Shown piece after piece: positions 15,926 through 24,198 of a stretch of 64,000 nucleotides of DNA. A program made the translations under genes and the position numbers. This DNA is from an uncultured Candidatus Saccharibacteria bacterium (GTDB lineage Bacteria > Patescibacteriota > Saccharimonadia > Saccharimonadales > Saccharimonadaceae): assembly GCA_938043965.1 (NCBI GenBank), contig CALIQQ010000016.1, forward strand, positions 22,777 to 86,776. Direction: 5' to 3'. Every line of letters starts with the position of its first letter. Within the stretch, counting starts at the first letter, position 1. Under the pieces are notes generated by a model that had not been told where the DNA came from, did no database searches, and was given only the letters and a program-made list of their open reading frames with translations.

Positions 15926-17746
15926 TTATAAGCTCGTACCAAGATAAGTAATTTTTGCGTAGCCATTACCCTTTTTAGCATAGTCCGCCGTTGCCGTCTC
16001 TGAAGCATTCGAATTTGAGTTTGTCCTTGTATTGTTATCACTTGAGGTTGTACACTCAAAACAGGTCATATGTTTCACTACTCCCGCTCCAGAAACTAGA
16101 CTTGTCGCACCAATATAGCTCGATCCGCCACCGCCACCGCCATGTCCACGCAGCGAAGCGCCACCTCCATACCAACCACTGCCACCGCCACTGTTCCCGC
16201 AACATTGGATTGCCGTAGCAGATTCTCCTCCATGACCAAAATAACCATTAGACCTACCGTGAAGGTTCTGATTTCCTCCACCATTCGCACCACCGCTAGA
16301 TTGCGTTGCCCCTAAGCCACAAAATGAGCCGTTCCTACCAATGATCCAGCTCCATTGTCCAACCGGAGTATCGTCAAATCCACCCACGCCAATAATGCCT
16401 CCAGCATCTCCGCCAGTTCCACGGTGTAAATCAGATACGTCCGAAGATTCTCCTCCTCCCCCTCCGCCAGCTCCGACGATCAATACCGCAGATTTATTAT
16501 TCTCTAGTCCAGCCAATAGCCCAGTTGAAGTTGCAATATGGGTTGCTCCACCGCCACCAGATGTTTCTTGATTATCCGAAAACGCAAGACCGCCCCCATT
16601 ATATCCAGCAGAGTCGGCGCATGCTCCCGCTCTATTACATAGTTTTCCTTTTCCGCCAACCATAATATATATCGTGGAGTCTTCAATAAGTCTAGCTACA
16701 CCGACAGAATAAGCTCCAAAGCCACCTCGTCCCGTTGTTTTCGTATAACCGCCACCAGACACTACGTCGTCACCACCGCCCTGTGCACCCCAGACCTCAA
16801 GCTTATAATATCCAGTTCCAGGAACTTTCAATCGCTGCTCAGTCCCAGTATAGTCAAAGTTTCCAGTATAGCTAATTAAATTCCATATCGCCTTCAGATT
16901 AACCGTTTTACTATTACTCGAATTCACGTTCACCGTTCCTGCTGTATAAGTCGTTGTTCCGTCATTCCACCCCGCAAAAGTATAACCATCCCTCGTCGGC
17001 GTCAACTCATTTAAATTGATGGTTTCGCCCCAGTTTTTTGTTGTCGCATAAGTTGCCCCCGCTTTTGCCACCCCTCCATTCAAATTCCAGTTAATTCCAT
17101 AACCTAAGCAACCCGCCTTTGGCGTCATCGTGTAAACCACCTCATTCACATAGGTCCCCGACGGAATTTGATCATTCGCTTTCACTCCAAATTTCACCGG
17201 GATTGTCAAATTCGCCACCTGCGCCGCATTCGCATCGTAAACCACCGCCGGTGTCACACCCGCCTTTGGCACCGCCGCATAAGTCGCTGCATTATTTAAA
17301 CTGTATCCCCAAGAATTATCGTCTAGCGCATTCGTCGTTGTCGCTGCAATTTCTTTCGTTAACAGATCGCCATCAACCGCCGCTCGCGTCAACGCATTTG
17401 TCGTTGCCGAGCTCATATTCATCGTAATTCTCGCTCCTGCCTCACAAGTATTTTTCGCCGTCACATTACTCGTCTTCTCATAAACTTTCTGCGTTGCCGT
17501 CGGCGTAATCTCCACCGCCACCGTTTCTTCCGTCGCCATCGACATTGTATATGGACCAATCACCTGATTATTCGACTGAGTTTCTGCATTCGTTTTTACT
17601 TGTGGCGCGAGTAAACTCACCGTCAAAAACGTTAAAATTAAAAATGATAGCCCAACAATAGAATTATATATATATATATAAGATTTAGTGCCTAAAAAGT
17701 TCGCACGCCCCATTTTTCCCTCACGAAAAACCCATTTTTTAACCAT
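15926..17746 (-). CDS. Large secreted surface protein with InlB-type repeat and glycine-rich domain
   Basis: A 606-aa exported protein. The start is ATG 17746, which follows a GGAGGTAATT site; the ORF extends to 17785 without a better start. A basic segment and hydrophobic helix form a signal peptide/anchor ending near KTNAETQ. A Thr/Ala-rich region follows, then one Listeria-Bacteroides (InlB_B) repeat with GYTFAGWNDG, then a glycine-rich domain with GGGG blocks as in ALK-type glycine-rich lectin-like modules. A (TA)8 tract lies in the signal-peptide codons. It probably mediates attachment; the host or ligand is unknown. It sits just upstream of pilM. Confidence 0.8.
   Translation of the reverse strand: MVKKWVFREGKMGRANFLGTKSYIYIYNSIVGLSFLILTFLTVSLLAPQVKTNAETQSNNQVIGPYTMSMATEETVAVEITPTATQKVYEKTSNVTAKNTCEAGARITMNMSSATTNALTRAAVDGDLLTKEIAATTTNALDDNSWGYSLNNAATYAAVPKAGVTPAVVYDANAAQVANLTIPVKFGVKANDQIPSGTYVNEVVYTMTPKAGCLGYGINWNLNGGVAKAGATYATTKNWGETINLNELTPTRDGYTFAGWNDGTTTYTAGTVNVNSSNSKTVNLKAIWNLISYTGNFDYTGTEQRLKVPGTGYYKLEVWGAQGGGDDVVSGGGYTKTTGRGGFGAYSVGVARLIEDSTIYIMVGGKGKLCNRAGACADSAGYNGGGLAFSDNQETSGGGGATHIATSTGLLAGLENNKSAVLIVGAGGGGGGESSDVSDLHRGTGGDAGGIIGVGGFDDTPVGQWSWIIGRNGSFCGLGATQSSGGANGGGNQNLHGRSNGYFGHGGESATAIQCCGNSGGGSGWYGGGASLRGHGGGGGGSSYIGATSLVSGAGVVKHMTCFECTTSSDNNTRTNSNSNASETATADYAKKGNGYAKITYLGTSL
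17665..17680 (-). repeat. (TA)8 dinucleotide tract within the signal-peptide codons
   Basis: Sixteen alternating T/A bases encode alternating Tyr and Ile codons about 22 residues after the start of the surface protein. Gain or loss of one TA would shift the frame. Confidence 0.9.
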
Positions 17747-17864
17747 AATTACCTCCATTTTATCGTTTTTCGTTTTAAAACACAAGCATTTTAAGAATTT
17801 TTCGCCTTCTCTTTAAGCAACTTTTTTACCCCGTTCTACCCCCTCTAGACTTTACTCTATCCTA

Positions 17865-18926
17865 TTACAAAATTTTTACTGCTTGTTCACTCTTAGAAAT
17901 CACAATTTGTTTCACCCCATTCACCTTTTTATATTCACCCTCCGCCTGAATTTCTATTTCGCCTTCTTCTGAAAAATCCAAAATCGCTTCTCTTGCTACC
18001 CGTGCCGGCACCTTAAATAATACACTCCGCATCATAAATACTATTAGTCTAAAAAAGCTCGTCAACCTACCTGTCGCCGATAAAAACTCCGTCCGGCTTA
18101 GACTATATTTTCCATCCCCCTTCATCATCTTCGCCACTGTCGCCCCATTCACCGCCAAATAATCCGAGACTTTCCTTGTCTTTGTCTCCAGTTCCACTAT
18201 TCTAGTAAAATTATTTTCGCCCCCCTCATTATTTCGCACATTCCCCCGCTCCTTTTTCACTTCCATCGTCAATTGAAATTTCGGCATGAATTTTCTGCGC
18301 TTATTTTTAAAATACCAGCTCATTAGCGTCATAATCGAAAACATCATCCCCTTATTTCCCTTGCGTAATTTCTTCCGCGTTTTTTCTCCATCAAAAATTT
18401 CCGTCGATTCCGCAAACATTCCGAGTGTAAAATAGCAAGCTGCATATCGGTAGTGCTCCCCATCAATTTTCGCTTCCAGCGGATATAATTCTCCGCCCGA
18501 TATTTTCGCCAATGTCCTTGCCATGTCATTAAAATTGCCGTATGGCAGCGCCATAAACCGCACGATCTTTTCCGACAATATCACCCCATTTAGCCCAATC
18601 GTTGCCGTTCCATCTCCCCCTGCTGTTACCACGATATCTCCATCAAGCAAAAACTCCGCCAGTCGTTTCGCATTATCGTCCACGTCTGTCGGTTGGATTT
18701 CATATTTACCGATCATCACCCCCTTGATTTCCCTGAGCGGCCCAAATACTTTGTCTTTTACAAACATTGCTTTTGAAGATCTTGGGTTATATACGATAAT
18801 TATTCGTCGCATTCGCGGCGTACCGTCTTTTTTCCACCACTCATTTTCCACTCCATCAAAAACCGGTCTATTTCTTGAATAGACTAAATCAATAATCTTG
18901 CGCTTTACCTCCGAGATTTCCACCAA
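17865..18926 (-). CDS. Diacylglycerol/sphingosine-type lipid kinase
   Basis: A 353-aa DAGK-catalytic family protein with the nucleotide-binding VTAGGDGTATIGLNGV motif at about 90-105, the IIIVYNPRSSK N-terminal block and the LPYGNFNDMARTL block. The family phosphorylates diacylglycerol or related lipids with ATP at the membrane. The first codon at 18926 is TTG; the next, at 18923, is GTG and may be the true start given the AGGAAAAA upstream. It lies 10 nt downstream of the VirB2-like gene and is probably cotranscribed. Confidence 0.85.
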   Translation of the reverse strand: MVEISEVKRKIIDLVYSRNRPVFDGVENEWWKKDGTPRMRRIIIVYNPRSSKAMFVKDKVFGPLREIKGVMIGKYEIQPTDVDDNAKRLAEFLLDGDIVVTAGGDGTATIGLNGVILSEKIVRFMALPYGNFNDMARTLAKISGGELYPLEAKIDGEHYRYAACYFTLGMFAESTEIFDGEKTRKKLRKGNKGMMFSIMTLMSWYFKNKRRKFMPKFQLTMEVKKERGNVRNNEGGENNFTRIVELETKTRKVSDYLAVNGATVAKMMKGDGKYSLSRTEFLSATGRLTSFFRLIVFMMRSVLFKVPARVAREAILDFSEEGEIEIQAEGEYKKVNGVKQIVISKSEQAVKIL

Positions 18927-18936
18927 TTTTTCCTAG

Positions 18937-19326
18937 CTATGAACCGTCCGCAAACAGACCACCAGGCAACAAGAATTGTAGAATTCCCCAAATCATTACC
19001 CAAACCACTAGACCAATCACAATCTGAAACAATCGGTTTTTCGCCTTCATCACTTGAGCTGAATTGTCTCGCGCCGTAATATATTGGTAGCCCGTAATTA
19101 AAACGCCAATGATTGCCGCCGCACCCACACCGTAGGTCACTACTGAAAGCACCATTCCGAGAATATCAAACATCGCCGAACCATCATTGCAGCCCGAAGT
19201 AATTTTTAAAATCGCCGTTTTCGGACAATCGCCTTTTGCAAATACCGGCACCGCCTTCATTGCTGCTAGCGCTACCTGCAAGCCAATCGCCAGTGTTACA
19301 TATTTTCTCGAAGTTTCTTTTTTCAT
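18937..19326 (-). CDS. TrbC/VirB2-like (Mbov_0395-type) membrane protein
   Basis: A 129-aa protein with an N-terminal signal peptide ending near VFAKGDC, two cysteines, then two transmembrane helices (about 58-78 and 98-118) joined by a short polar loop with AKNRLFQ. This is the topology of VirB2/TrbC pilins and the Mbov_0395-type proteins common in Gram-positive conjugation clusters. No other secretion gene is next to it. It has an AAGGAAGG site and follows rpoD by 17 nt. Confidence 0.65.
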   Translation of the reverse strand: MKKETSRKYVTLAIGLQVALAAMKAVPVFAKGDCPKTAILKITSGCNDGSAMFDILGMVLSVVTYGVGAAAIIGVLITGYQYITARDNSAQVMKAKNRLFQIVIGLVVWVMIWGILQFLLPGGLFADGS

Positions 19327-19343
19327 AACCTTCCTTTTAATCT

Positions 19344-20306
19344 TTAATGAAGATATTCTTGCAATTTTTTCGTATCTTTATTCTTGCGCAATTTCGACAA
19401 CGCTTTCGCCTCAATTTGACGAATTCGCTCTCTTGTCACTGAAAACTCCGCTCCAACTTCTTCCAAAGTATGTGGTCGTCCTCCACCAACGCCAAAGCGC
19501 AGCTTAATAATTTTCTGCTCACGCTCTGATAGTGACGCAATAATTTCCGCCAACTGCTCTTTTAGCATTTGGTTTGCAGCCGAATCTTCCGGCGAAATTC
19601 GCTCTTCATCTTCCACGAAATCACCAAGCACAGAATCCTCATCATCACCATCTTTTCCGACCGACTGGTCTAATGATGTGATGTCTTGTTTAATGCGCAT
19701 AATGTAGTCGATTTTATCGACATCCATATCCATCTCTTCTGCAATTTCTTCCGTGGTCGGCTCTCGATTCAACTCAGTGGTTAATTTTCGGGTAATTCTT
19801 AGTAGCTTATTGATCGTCTCGTGCATGTGTACCGGAATACGAATTGTTCTAGCCTGGTCCGCAATTGCACGTGTAATTGCCTGGCGTACCCACCATGTTG
19901 CATAAGTTGAAAATTTAAACCCTTTTTCCGGATCAAACTTCTCTACTGCTCTCAAAAGCCCTGTGTTTCCCTCTTGAATTAAGTCCAAAAGGTCTAGACC
20001 TCGGCCCGAATACCTCTTTGCAATTGAAACCACTAAACGCATATTGGCTTCAACCATTTTATCTTTAGCTTTTTTATTGCCATTCGCTGCCTTATGCGCC
20101 AACTTCTGCTCTTCTTCAATCGTCAGTAGTGGAATTTTACCAATCTCACGCAAATACATTTTCACGGAGTCGTCCGCAAATTGGTCAACGTTATCAACCG
20201 TAATTTCTAGATCCTCATCAGAAAAATCTTCCTCAGCGATCTCTGAAAAATCCGGCTCCTGCAGCTCTACTGAGCCATTCAAAATCTCATCGTCACTATT
20301 ATCCAT
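19344..20306 (-). CDS. rpoD: Primary RNA polymerase sigma factor
   Basis: A 320-aa sigma-70 with region 1.2 ([18 protein letters not shown]), region 2 ([23 protein letters not shown] and the TWWVRQAI melting block), region 3 and region 4 (RHTLEEVG-type with the [14 protein letters not shown] helix-turn-helix). The autoinhibitory region 1.1 is absent apart from a short acidic N-terminus. It should read the TGnTATAAT promoters seen across the window. The ATG lies 7 nt after its own -10 box, so it is itself probably leaderless. Confidence 0.96.
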   Translation of the reverse strand: MDNSDDEILNGSVELQEPDFSEIAEEDFSDEDLEITVDNVDQFADDSVKMYLREIGKIPLLTIEEEQKLAHKAANGNKKAKDKMVEANMRLVVSIAKRYSGRGLDLLDLIQEGNTGLLRAVEKFDPEKGFKFSTYATWWVRQAITRAIADQARTIRIPVHMHETINKLLRITRKLTTELNREPTTEEIAEEMDMDVDKIDYIMRIKQDITSLDQSVGKDGDDEDSVLGDFVEDEERISPEDSAANQMLKEQLAEIIASLSEREQKIIKLRFGVGGGRPHTLEEVGAEFSVTRERIRQIEAKALSKLRKNKDTKKLQEYLH

Positions 20307-20313
20307 TAGAAAA

Positions 20314-20341
20314 ATTATACCCGATATTATTTAAAAATCAA
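20314..20341 (-). promoter_or_regulatory. rpoD promoter (-35 and -10)
   Basis: TTGATT (20336-20341), 16-nt spacer, TATAAT (20314-20319), then 7 nt to the ATG. Confidence 0.6.
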
Positions 20342-20416
20342 GTCTTCCTTATTTTGTCAACTCTTTTACCGACCAAGCGGCCTCCTTCTTCAGTCCGCTC
20401 CTTACTTTTATTCATT

Positions 20417-21067
20417 TCACCATTTAATCGGTGCTCGTCCATGCTCCACTAAATATGCGTTGCATTTCGAGAATGGTTTTGACCCAAAAAACCCATTATA
20501 CGCCGACAATGGTGACGGATGCGCTGACTCAATCACTAGATGCTTTTGCTCATCAATTAGCTTCTTTTTTGCCCTTGCATCTCTCCCCCACAAAATAAAC
20601 ACTAGATTTTCCTTTTCATCGTTCAAAAATTTTATTACCGCCTCGGTAAATTTTTCCCAACCCCTGCCCCTATGCGATCCGGCCTTATGCGCTTCCACTG
20701 TCAATACATTATTTAGCAGCATCACCCCCTGTTTTTGCCATGCTGCTAAATTTCCATTTTTATTTGCATGCGCGCCTAAATCAGCATCAATTTCTTTATA
20801 GATATTCATTAAACTTGGTGGCATATAATTCGATTCATTCGAAATTGAAAACGCTAAACCGTCTGCTACTTTTAGTGTATGATAGGGATCCTGCCCTAAA
20901 ATTACTACTTTCACTTCGTCTAAATTCGCTTGAAATGCCCTAAATACTGCCGCTTTTGGCGGAAAAATTGTCTTCGTTTCATATTCCGCATGCAAAAAAT
21001 CCGCTAGCTCCCTAAAATAGTCTTTATTAAATTCGGCTTCTAAGAAAGGTTTCCAACTTTCATCCAT
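20417..21067 (-). CDS. ung: Uracil-DNA glycosylase, family 1
   Basis: A 216-aa UDG of normal length with the catalytic GQDPYH motif (about 60-65), the LLNNVLTVE uracil-pocket block and the HPSPLSA DNA-intercalation motif. It removes uracil from DNA. It follows tmk by 47 nt in a tdk-tmk-ung run that joins thymidine supply to uracil removal. AAGG lies 8 nt before the ATG. Confidence 0.96.
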   Translation of the reverse strand: MDESWKPFLEAEFNKDYFRELADFLHAEYETKTIFPPKAAVFRAFQANLDEVKVVILGQDPYHTLKVADGLAFSISNESNYMPPSLMNIYKEIDADLGAHANKNGNLAAWQKQGVMLLNNVLTVEAHKAGSHRGRGWEKFTEAVIKFLNDEKENLVFILWGRDARAKKKLIDEQKHLVIESAHPSPLSAYNGFFGSKPFSKCNAYLVEHGRAPIKW

Positions 21068-21114
21068 CTAAACTACCTTAATTACTCTTCTGGTATTTTT
21101 TCTACCACTCGCTT

Positions 21115-21738
21115 TTATAATTCAAATTTTTGTTTTAGCATAGCAAATACCTCTTCCACCGTCCCCGAAGCGTCTAATGTTGGTACTGTATACTCTTTCG
21201 CCACTTTAAGATATCCCGCATTCACTTTCCTTTGGAACTCATCTGGCTGCGATTTCCATACTTCCCCTACTCTGCCCTGTTCGGCTGCTTGTTGTGCCAA
21301 CCGTTTCGCACGAGCTTCATCCGACAGTGTTAAAATTATCTGCCTATCTGGATGAAAATATGGTTCAGGCATCGTTAGCTTATGTAATCTTGCAATATAT
21401 TTTTTCGACACTCCCGCCGCATACCCTTCATAAATTAAGGTCGAAAACCAACTTCTTGTCGTAATCACCACTTCACCATTTCTTAGCGCTGGCTCCGCCA
21501 ACTTTCGCCACTGTTCATAACGATTTACTAGGTACAGCATCACTCTCGTTTTATGATCAATGTCTTGCTTTGAGCCATAAGTTAATTTCGCAATTGTTTT
21601 TACAAACTCATCTTCACTTGCCGTCCCCGACTCCGAGTAATGCGTAACTTTCAGCCCCTTCTCCCGCAAATACTTCGCCAACATTTTCGCTTGCGTATCT
21701 TTTCCAGTTGCGTCCTGCCCCTCGATCACAATATGCAT
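21115..21738 (-). CDS. tmk: Thymidylate kinase
   Basis: A 207-aa kinase with P-loop EGQDATGKDTQAK (residues 6-18), the TRSWFSTLIYEG region carrying the Arg that binds dTMP, and a lid segment near EARAKRLAQQAAEQGR. It phosphorylates dTMP to dTDP. Its ATG overlaps the tdk stop by one base (TAATG), so salvage of thymidine to dTDP is coupled in one transcript. Confidence 0.92.
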   Translation of the reverse strand: MHIVIEGQDATGKDTQAKMLAKYLREKGLKVTHYSESGTASEDEFVKTIAKLTYGSKQDIDHKTRVMLYLVNRYEQWRKLAEPALRNGEVVITTRSWFSTLIYEGYAAGVSKKYIARLHKLTMPEPYFHPDRQIILTLSDEARAKRLAQQAAEQGRVGEVWKSQPDEFQRKVNAGYLKVAKEYTVPTLDASGTVEEVFAMLKQKFEL

Positions 21739-22340
21739 TATTTTCTCCCAGCTTTATAATCCGCATAACATTTTGGACAAATCGCGCGGTATTCAATTTC
21801 CGTTTTTCCGTCATCAATCAACACGTCCGGTCCGTCCGCTACAAATTTATTGCCTAAAAATCTTGCGTTATAAGTTGCCTTCCGGCCACATTCACAAATC
21901 GTTTTAATTTCATCAATGTCCTGCGCAATTTGCAGTAATCTCGTCGCCCCCTCAAATCCACCGTCCGTCAGCCTAAAGTTTAATCTCAGTCCATACGCCA
22001 TCACTGGAATATCTAGCTCCGTCACTATTTCCATCAACTGATCAACTTGCTCTTTCGTTAAAAATTGCGCTTCGTCAATCAGCACGCAAGCAACTTTTTT
22101 CTCGCCCTTTGCGAATTCTTTTTTTACTTTTTCAAACAAATTAGCCTCTTTATCAAAACAGAAGTTCACTTCTCTTTCTGGCCCAATTCGTGTTAACAAT
22201 TTTTCTCCATTTTTTGTATCCGTTTTTGGCTTCATTACACAAACTTTATGCCCACGTTCTTCATAATTAAATGCTACTTGTAACAGTTGCATTGTTTTGC
22301 CACACCCCATTGCTCCGTACCTAAAATATAACTTTGACAT
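21738..22340 (-). CDS. tdk: Thymidine kinase (type II, zinc-binding)
   Basis: A 200-aa TK1-type kinase with Walker A GAMGCGKTMQLLQ (8-20), the LIDEAQFL motif holding the catalytic Glu, and a lasso-like YRAICPKCY region. The zinc ligands appear as CEC and CPKC; the first pair is spaced CxC instead of the usual CxxC. It phosphorylates imported thymidine, fitting a cell that lives by nucleoside salvage. The ATG is 6 nt after TGCTATAAT, so a leaderless message is expected. Confidence 0.95.
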   Translation of the reverse strand: MSKLYFRYGAMGCGKTMQLLQVAFNYEERGHKVCVMKPKTDTKNGEKLLTRIGPEREVNFCFDKEANLFEKVKKEFAKGEKKVACVLIDEAQFLTKEQVDQLMEIVTELDIPVMAYGLRLNFRLTDGGFEGATRLLQIAQDIDEIKTICECGRKATYNARFLGNKFVADGPDVLIDDGKTEIEYRAICPKCYADYKAGRK

Positions 22341-22346
22341 AACTCT

Positions 22347-22352
22347 ATTATA
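22347..22352 (-). promoter_or_regulatory. Extended -10 box, leaderless start of tdk
   Basis: TGCTATAAT on the minus strand, 6 nt before the tdk ATG; drives tdk-tmk-ung. Confidence 0.6.
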
Positions 22353-22398
22353 GCATCTAAAATCTAACTGTATCGAGTTCTCTCATTAACGCAAAAAA

Positions 22399-24198
22399 TT
22401 ATTCTTCTTCCGCAAATTGTGAGTTATAAAGTTCCGCGTAAAATCCATTCAGCTTCAATAAATCTTCGTGTCCACCCTGCTCAACAATGTTCCCCTCCTT
22501 CATCACCAAAATCAAATCTGCATTCCTAATAGTCGACAGTCGGTGTGCAATCACAAACGAAGTGTGCCCTTTCGTTAATTTCGTAAACGCATTCTGAATC
22601 ATTTGCTCCGTTCGCGTATCCACATTTGATGTTGCTTCATCTAAAATCATCATTGGCGGATCTGCCACCATCGCTCGTGCAATCGTTAGCAGTTGTTTTT
22701 CGCCAGCCGAAATGTTATCCGAATCTTCGTCCACCATCGTCTTTAGCCCATCTGGTAACGAATAGATAAAATGTTCAACTGAAGCCGCCTTAACTGCCGC
22801 TCGCACTTCACTGTCCGGAATGTTTCGGCCCGCTCCATATTTTAAATTATTCATAATCGTTCCCGAAAATAGCCAAGTATCTTGCAGCACCATACCAAAC
22901 ATTTTTCGCACATCCGCTCGACGCATCTCACGAATTGGCTTTCCGTCAATCGTAATATATCCCGAATCCGGATCATAAAATCGCATTAGTAAACTCACAA
23001 TCGTCGTCTTACCTGCTCCAGTTGGACCAACAATCGCCACTTGCATTCCCGGCTTAATCTTGCAAGAAAAGTTTCGCACAATCGGTTGCTTCTTTTTGTC
23101 GTAGGAAAATGTCACATCGTGAAATTCAACCTCGCCCATCACCTCTTCTATCGCCACTGCACTTATTTCTTTTGGTTCCTCCGACTCCTCTTCCGCATCC
23201 AGAAATTCATACACCCGCTCCGCCGCTGCTACAATTTTCTGTATCGTTGCTGAAAGTTGTGCTATTTCCGTCACCGGACGGTTAAACTGATTTACGTATT
23301 GTAGAAAAGCCTGCACATTACCAATCGTAATTCGACCAATAATTGCAAAATATCCACCAAGCATACAAATTAGAACATATGCAAAATTCGTAAAAATATG
23401 CGTAATTGGAAATGGTAAATCACCAAGAAACTGCGCCCTTCGCGAAGTTTCATACAGCTCTTCGTTAATCTTCCTGAACTCCGACAGCGTTTTTTCTTCA
23501 TGCGTATTCGCTTTAATAATTAACTGGCCAGTATAATCTTCCTCAATTTTTGAATTCAAATTTCCAATAATTTTTCGCTGATTTCTAAAGTATTTTTGCG
23601 CCCCTTCCGCCACTTTTTTCACAAAAATCGTTGAAATCGGCACCGAAATAATCGCAATAATTGATAGTGGCACCGAAATAAACAACATCATCACTAAAAT
23701 ACCCACTATCGTTACTGTTGAAGTTACGATCTCATTGATTGTATTTGCAAGCTCTCCCGCCATCGCATCTACGTCATTCGTCATTCTTGACATCACGTCG
23801 CCATTTTTCACTTTATCAAAATAACTCATCGGCAGTTTTGTGATTTTATCTAAAATTCTCGTTCGTATTTCCTTTGTCATTTTTGCTGCAATTCTTACCA
23901 GCATAATTCCCTGAATATATCCCACTGCACTGGAAAAAACGTAAAGTAAAACTAAAATCAAAAGCAGCTGATTTATTTCATTCCACAAAATCCCCTCACC
24001 TTTTGCAATCGAAGTCGTCGCACTGGTCGTCATCATTCCGAGCACCATCGGACCAAATACCGTCAAAACCACTGATAAGGTCGCCATTATCACCGCTAAA
24101 ATTAGCTGCTTTCGCCACGGCTTAATTTCCGTTAGCAACCGACGTACCGTCTGCTTCATGTTTTTCGGTTTATTTATTTGTTCTTCCATTCTAGGCAT
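22399..24198 (-). CDS. ABC exporter half, catalytic-site subunit
   Basis: A 599-aa membrane-NBD fusion: six transmembrane helices (about 20-320), then a nucleotide-binding domain with Walker A GPTGAGKTT, signature NISAGEKQL, Walker B MMILDEATS with the catalytic Glu, and the H-loop AHRLSTI. It pairs with the next gene upstream to form a heterodimeric exporter. Start choice: ATG 24198 has a GAGGAAG site and overlaps the upstream stop by 8 nt; ATG 24189 is an alternative just after that stop. The substrate (lipid, drug or peptide) is not readable. Confidence 0.9.
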   Translation of the reverse strand: MPRMEEQINKPKNMKQTVRRLLTEIKPWRKQLILAVIMATLSVVLTVFGPMVLGMMTTSATTSIAKGEGILWNEINQLLLILVLLYVFSSAVGYIQGIMLVRIAAKMTKEIRTRILDKITKLPMSYFDKVKNGDVMSRMTNDVDAMAGELANTINEIVTSTVTIVGILVMMLFISVPLSIIAIISVPISTIFVKKVAEGAQKYFRNQRKIIGNLNSKIEEDYTGQLIIKANTHEEKTLSEFRKINEELYETSRRAQFLGDLPFPITHIFTNFAYVLICMLGGYFAIIGRITIGNVQAFLQYVNQFNRPVTEIAQLSATIQKIVAAAERVYEFLDAEEESEEPKEISAVAIEEVMGEVEFHDVTFSYDKKKQPIVRNFSCKIKPGMQVAIVGPTGAGKTTIVSLLMRFYDPDSGYITIDGKPIREMRRADVRKMFGMVLQDTWLFSGTIMNNLKYGAGRNIPDSEVRAAVKAASVEHFIYSLPDGLKTMVDEDSDNISAGEKQLLTIARAMVADPPMMILDEATSNVDTRTEQMIQNAFTKLTKGHTSFVIAHRLSTIRNADLILVMKEGNIVEQGGHEDLLKLNGFYAELYNSQFAEEE

